Assembly (NCBI RefSeq): GCF_002994745.2
Contig: NC_037091.1
Location: 4,705,501 to 4,769,500 of the forward strand
Reading direction: 5' to 3'
Origin: Rosa chinensis
Lineage: Eukaryota > Streptophyta > Magnoliopsida > Rosales > Rosaceae
Length of the DNA stretch: 64,000 bases
In this document: positions 60,745 to 64,000 of the stretch, piece by piece
How the letters are laid out: every line of letters begins with the position of its first letter
How positions within the stretch are numbered: the first letter of the stretch is position 1
Made by a program: the position numbers and the translations under genes
Notes under the pieces: generated by a model
What the model was told of the DNA's origin: nothing
What the model saw: only the letters and a program-made list of their open reading frames with translations
Databases searched by the model: none

Positions 60745-63669
60745 TGTCACGCCCCTGATTTTACACACATGAAAATCGATATATATAACCCCATAATTAT
60801 ATATGCGTGAACGTCCAGTCATCAATACAAAATACCTGGAATCTTTTTCCCTTTAACTTACACAGATATTGATGCCCTGAACCTTCAAAGTTAATATAAA
60901 CTCGCTCCATAGAGTTATATATTACAAAGCTTACGAATTAAATTGTCAACAACAAAATAAAACGTAAATGCAACTCAGAGTAACTATACAACGGAAGTCC
61001 TTAACAACGGTAAAGTCACAAAGATAGCTTCCTACCATAAAGCTGCACAGGCGTCACCTCAGCTTCAGCCACGATCTCCTCGACCTGCAGGATTAACCCC
61101 TACACCATTCCATTGAATAGTGCACCGGGTTCCACACAACAAACCCGGTAAGCTTATGAAGCTCGTATGAGTAACTCAAAACCAATTACACAAATTTCGG
61201 TCAAACAAGACTTCCTCAAGAAATGTTTAACGCCATCCTAACGCACTACGGCGAATTCCAACATCACACTCATTTCCCATTTCCCCCCTAGGAGTTTTTG
61301 TCATCAACATGACATCAAAGGTGAAGAACAATGAATCACCTTCCTATCCTCACTACAGAGTACAGTTCATAACCGCTATGGCTCTTAATGTAAATCAAAC
61401 CATCAATCAATACAATCAAGGAGAAATCAAGGCAATCACATATCAAAACAAGCAAAACAATTCATAGTAACCCCTGCATATAATTTAGTTCAGGAGGTCA
61501 CATTAAGTCAAACAATTCAAGACAAGGTAGTCATCGAAGTCCCACACTCTGACGTCTGTAGGTAACCCCAACCATCACAGCAGTCCTCTCGATCTTTGTT
61601 AACTTAATAACAATTCAGCTCCGCTACCGAGCAGTCATCACACTGATCATCGCACAGATTTCCACCGATCATCACCTAGATTTGCATCATCCTACTAATC
61701 ATCACTTAGATTTCAAGGATCATCACATAGATTCACGCAGATATCGCCACTCATCGCCCAGATAGCGATCATCACATAGATTTCGCTGGTCATCACATAG
61801 ATAGCGATCATCACATAGATAGCGATCATCACATAGATTTCGCTGGTCATCACATAGATAGCGATCATCACATAGATATTTCTATACAAGCTTTACATGA
61901 CAATCATCACAAAGATTCACCATACTGATGTCATCGATTCATTACACAAATATTCTTACATAAGCTTTTCATGACAATCATCACAAAGATTCACCACGAA
62001 GTCACTAATACATGAATATATATGTATATATATATACCCCATAATATATATATAGACACACATAGTCATCCATTCAGAAATGCCACTAATACCAACTATA
62101 GTCGTAGTTAACCTAATAACTCCAAGACAATAGGGTAGTCATGCTCATAACAAATATCGATCATATTCATAACAAATATTGATCCTGCTCATAACAAATA
62201 TCAATCCTGTTCATAACAAATATCGATTCTACTCATAACAAACATCGATCCTGCTCATAACACATATCGATCATACTCATAACAATTATCGTGAGATTTC
62301 CCCAACAAACGATAAAGGTAATTCGTTCACAAATGAACCTTGTGAGATTACTCACCTCGAAACTCCCGCTGCGTCTTCAATTCAGGACAAGGCAGCCAAT
62401 CCACAAAATAGCCGTCCAAGGAGTACTACGTCACGTACCTAAGGAATTACAGCTCTCATTCAGTCAACGAATCACAAGGGGTTCGAAACCCTAAATCGAA
62501 CCAAAGTTCCCAAGGTGACGCCAAATGAGGCGAAACCGCATCCGAGGCCTCCCAAAGTCCCCGGAATATGTCCACGATCGATGTGACCAAACCACAAGTC
62601 GATCGGACGCTCGAATCCTCAAGGATCGAATAAATCGATCGGTATGAAACGGCAAAAATCATAACAATTCCATACGAACTCCAAAATTTGCATATTATAT
62701 ATCGAAACGCTCGTATCAACGAGTAGAACATATATAATACCAAAACCAATTCCTTAAGTGGCCGGAACACCGCCGGAACGCCACCACAGACGGTGGTGCA
62801 CCGCCGCCGGCCAAAAACACATTATTTCACAAAACTCCCAACATCAAAAAGCTTCATCTAAGCATGCTTGTGAATTCTCATAACTGGATCGAAGTCAGAA
62901 AACAAGCCTAAGGGATCGAAAACTACCTCACAAGCCGTGAACAGTAATCCAATCCGAGTTGATCGAAGTTTCACGTGAATCGATCCAAACAACCACCAAG
63001 GATCGATCGGCGATGCAGTTCTGAGCTCAACCAAGAAAACTGGAAGCCTTGCCGACGTCGGAATAAGGATCGCCGGCCGGGTCCGATTTCTTCAATCTGG
63101 GTCGACTTGCAGCGCCGCCGTGGATGAGAATCGTCGATAGAGACCACCACAGAGACGACCGGAGCAAGGAGGCGAATCGTTCTGGGTTGGTTTCACCGGA
63201 AGATGTCGCCGGAGCTGCGAGTTCCGACCGGGTCGGAATGCCGGGTTCGGGTCGGGTCAGTCGAAGAATTTCGACTCTGAGGGCGCGGACGAGAGAGAAG
63301 AGAGAGAGGAAAATTATTTCCGGAAACGGAAATGAGGAAATGAATATATTTTTTTCTGATTTTTCCTATAAATACCAAAATGGAAACTTCTTTCCATAGT
63401 CATAACTTCCTCATACGAACTCCGATTTCCGCGTTCCACATATCCACGAACTCGTATCGACGCGCTCTACAACTTTCGTGAAGGAAGTTTTTGGAGAATC
63501 TCAACGTATCAAAAGTCAACCTTGAAACCCCCCCTAATTCCACACTTTACGAATAAAAATTCGTCCAAAACACTTCCGCTCCGTCCACGAGCCACGAAAA
63601 CGTCCGATACCCACAATTTAAATTCCAGAAAATCCTCGGAAAGTAAATACGAATTTCTGGGGCATCACA
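60745..63669 (-). repeat. 5' LTR of the complete element
   Basis: 2925 bp. Every landmark is offset by exactly 5103 bp from 55642-58566, so there is no length difference between the two LTRs. Confidence 0.93.
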
Positions 63670-64000
63670 TTTATTAGTTGATATGATCATCTGAATTTGG
63701 GGTTTGTATTGAACAATGAGAATGGGAAGAATTTATCGGGAGAGAAAGAGAGAGGAGAAAAGAATTTAAATAGAATGAAAGATGAAAAATAATAAATTTA
63801 TTGATGTGCAATAATTAGGGGTACATTTAGAAAGTAAAAAAGTCAGTTTGATAAACATTAATGTTATAGTTTTGAGTTAAATAAGAGGACAAGTGTCAGT
63901 TAATGAGTGGAAAAGGTAGAAATGGAAGGTAGATGGGGAAGGTTGCTAGCATTCCTCTACCTTAAAAGTGTTCAAAATAGCTCTCAAACTATTTGTAATA

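Larger units (their letters stand above)
55642..63669 (-). mobile_element. Complete long-LTR retrotransposon without gag-pol (LARD-like)
   Basis: Two 2925-bp LTRs flank a 2178-bp interior, with a perfect TSD TTTAT (55637-55641 and 63670-63674). On the minus strand the order is 5' LTR (63669-60745), primer site TGGTATCAGAGC, non-coding interior, polypurine tract, 3' LTR (58566-55642). The polypurine tract is preceded by NFGTKFL and a stop, a typical Ty3/Gypsy pol end, so it derives from an autonomous Gypsy element. No gag, protease, RT, RNase H or integrase remains, and movement would need enzymes in trans. The LTRs look identical wherever compared, which means a very young insertion. Confidence 0.93.
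54804..63957. mobile_element. MULE-like non-autonomous DNA transposon, split by an LTR retrotransposon
   Basis: Long terminal inverted repeats of about 153 bp (54804-54957 and 63805-63957) begin GAGGAACGCTAGTAAC and GAGGAATGCTAGCAAC. They share CATTAATGTTTATCAAACTG. The flanks TGCCTTAAA (54795-54803) and TACCTTAAA (63958-63966) are a 9-bp TSD with one mismatch, the Mutator hallmark. Without the 8-kb insertion the element is about 1.12 kb. No transposase is seen. The left interior holds a (CT)n run. Confidence 0.8.

Overview
This is a plant nuclear window, most likely from a eudicot. It has one intact spliced protein-coding gene, AT-rich intergenic DNA, and a dense stack of nested transposable elements. 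A Rosaceae source is a guess from the general style of the repeats. No bacterial, organellar or viral gene set, CRISPR array, rRNA or tRNA gene was seen.

The gene lies at 34417-37805 (+). It is a seven-exon SEO (sieve element occlusion, phloem P-protein) gene of 682 codons with consensus splice sites, a TATA box and the cysteine-rich SEO C-terminus. One foldback MITE sits about 180 bp upstream of the TATA box and another lies in the last intron. Part of the SEO upstream flank recurs in inverted orientation at about 43.4-46.4 kb and 53.6-54.5 kb.

Most of the rest is LTR retrotransposon. The main group has very long LTRs (about 2.8-3.2 kb) that begin TGTGATGCCCC and end GGGGCGTGACA. Six of these are solo LTRs, each with a perfect 5-bp target-site duplication (TSD): 1917-8209 (containing 4629-7858), 9714-18874, 43453-46281, and 46686-52700 (containing 48338-51173). 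One copy is complete with two LTRs (55642-63669, minus strand). It has a PBS, a PPT and TSD TTTAT, but no gag-pol, and its two 2925-bp LTRs look identical. A more distant relative (25707-28385) interrupts a Copia element (23308-29980) that has lost its gag capsid and carries broken pol frames. Other elements are a second Copia fragment (1-1405), a TRIM (41305-41657), a hAT-like element (38598-39504) and LINE-like remnants. A MULE-like element with TIRs of about 153 bp (54804-63957) was split by the complete retrotransposon.

The most striking object is a CACTA-type DNA transposon at 10020-16346, buried three levels deep. It has CACTACACCAATT termini and many subterminal ACAACAG/CTGTTGT motifs, and no transposase was recognised. 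On one strand it carries cleanly bounded exon fragments of three unrelated host genes: proteasome subunit RPN3, the SNSL-containing C-terminal domain of a phytocystatin, and the N-terminus of an AGO4-clade Argonaute. It is a Pack-CACTA-like gene-capture element that holds a piece of the RNA-directed DNA methylation machinery.

Order of events read from the nesting. In the left cluster, solo LTR D (9368-20660) was hit by solo LTR A2 (9714-18874), which was then hit by the CACTA element. On the far right, a MULE was hit by the complete LTR element. The two long-LTR subtypes are nested in each other reciprocally, so both were active over overlapping periods.
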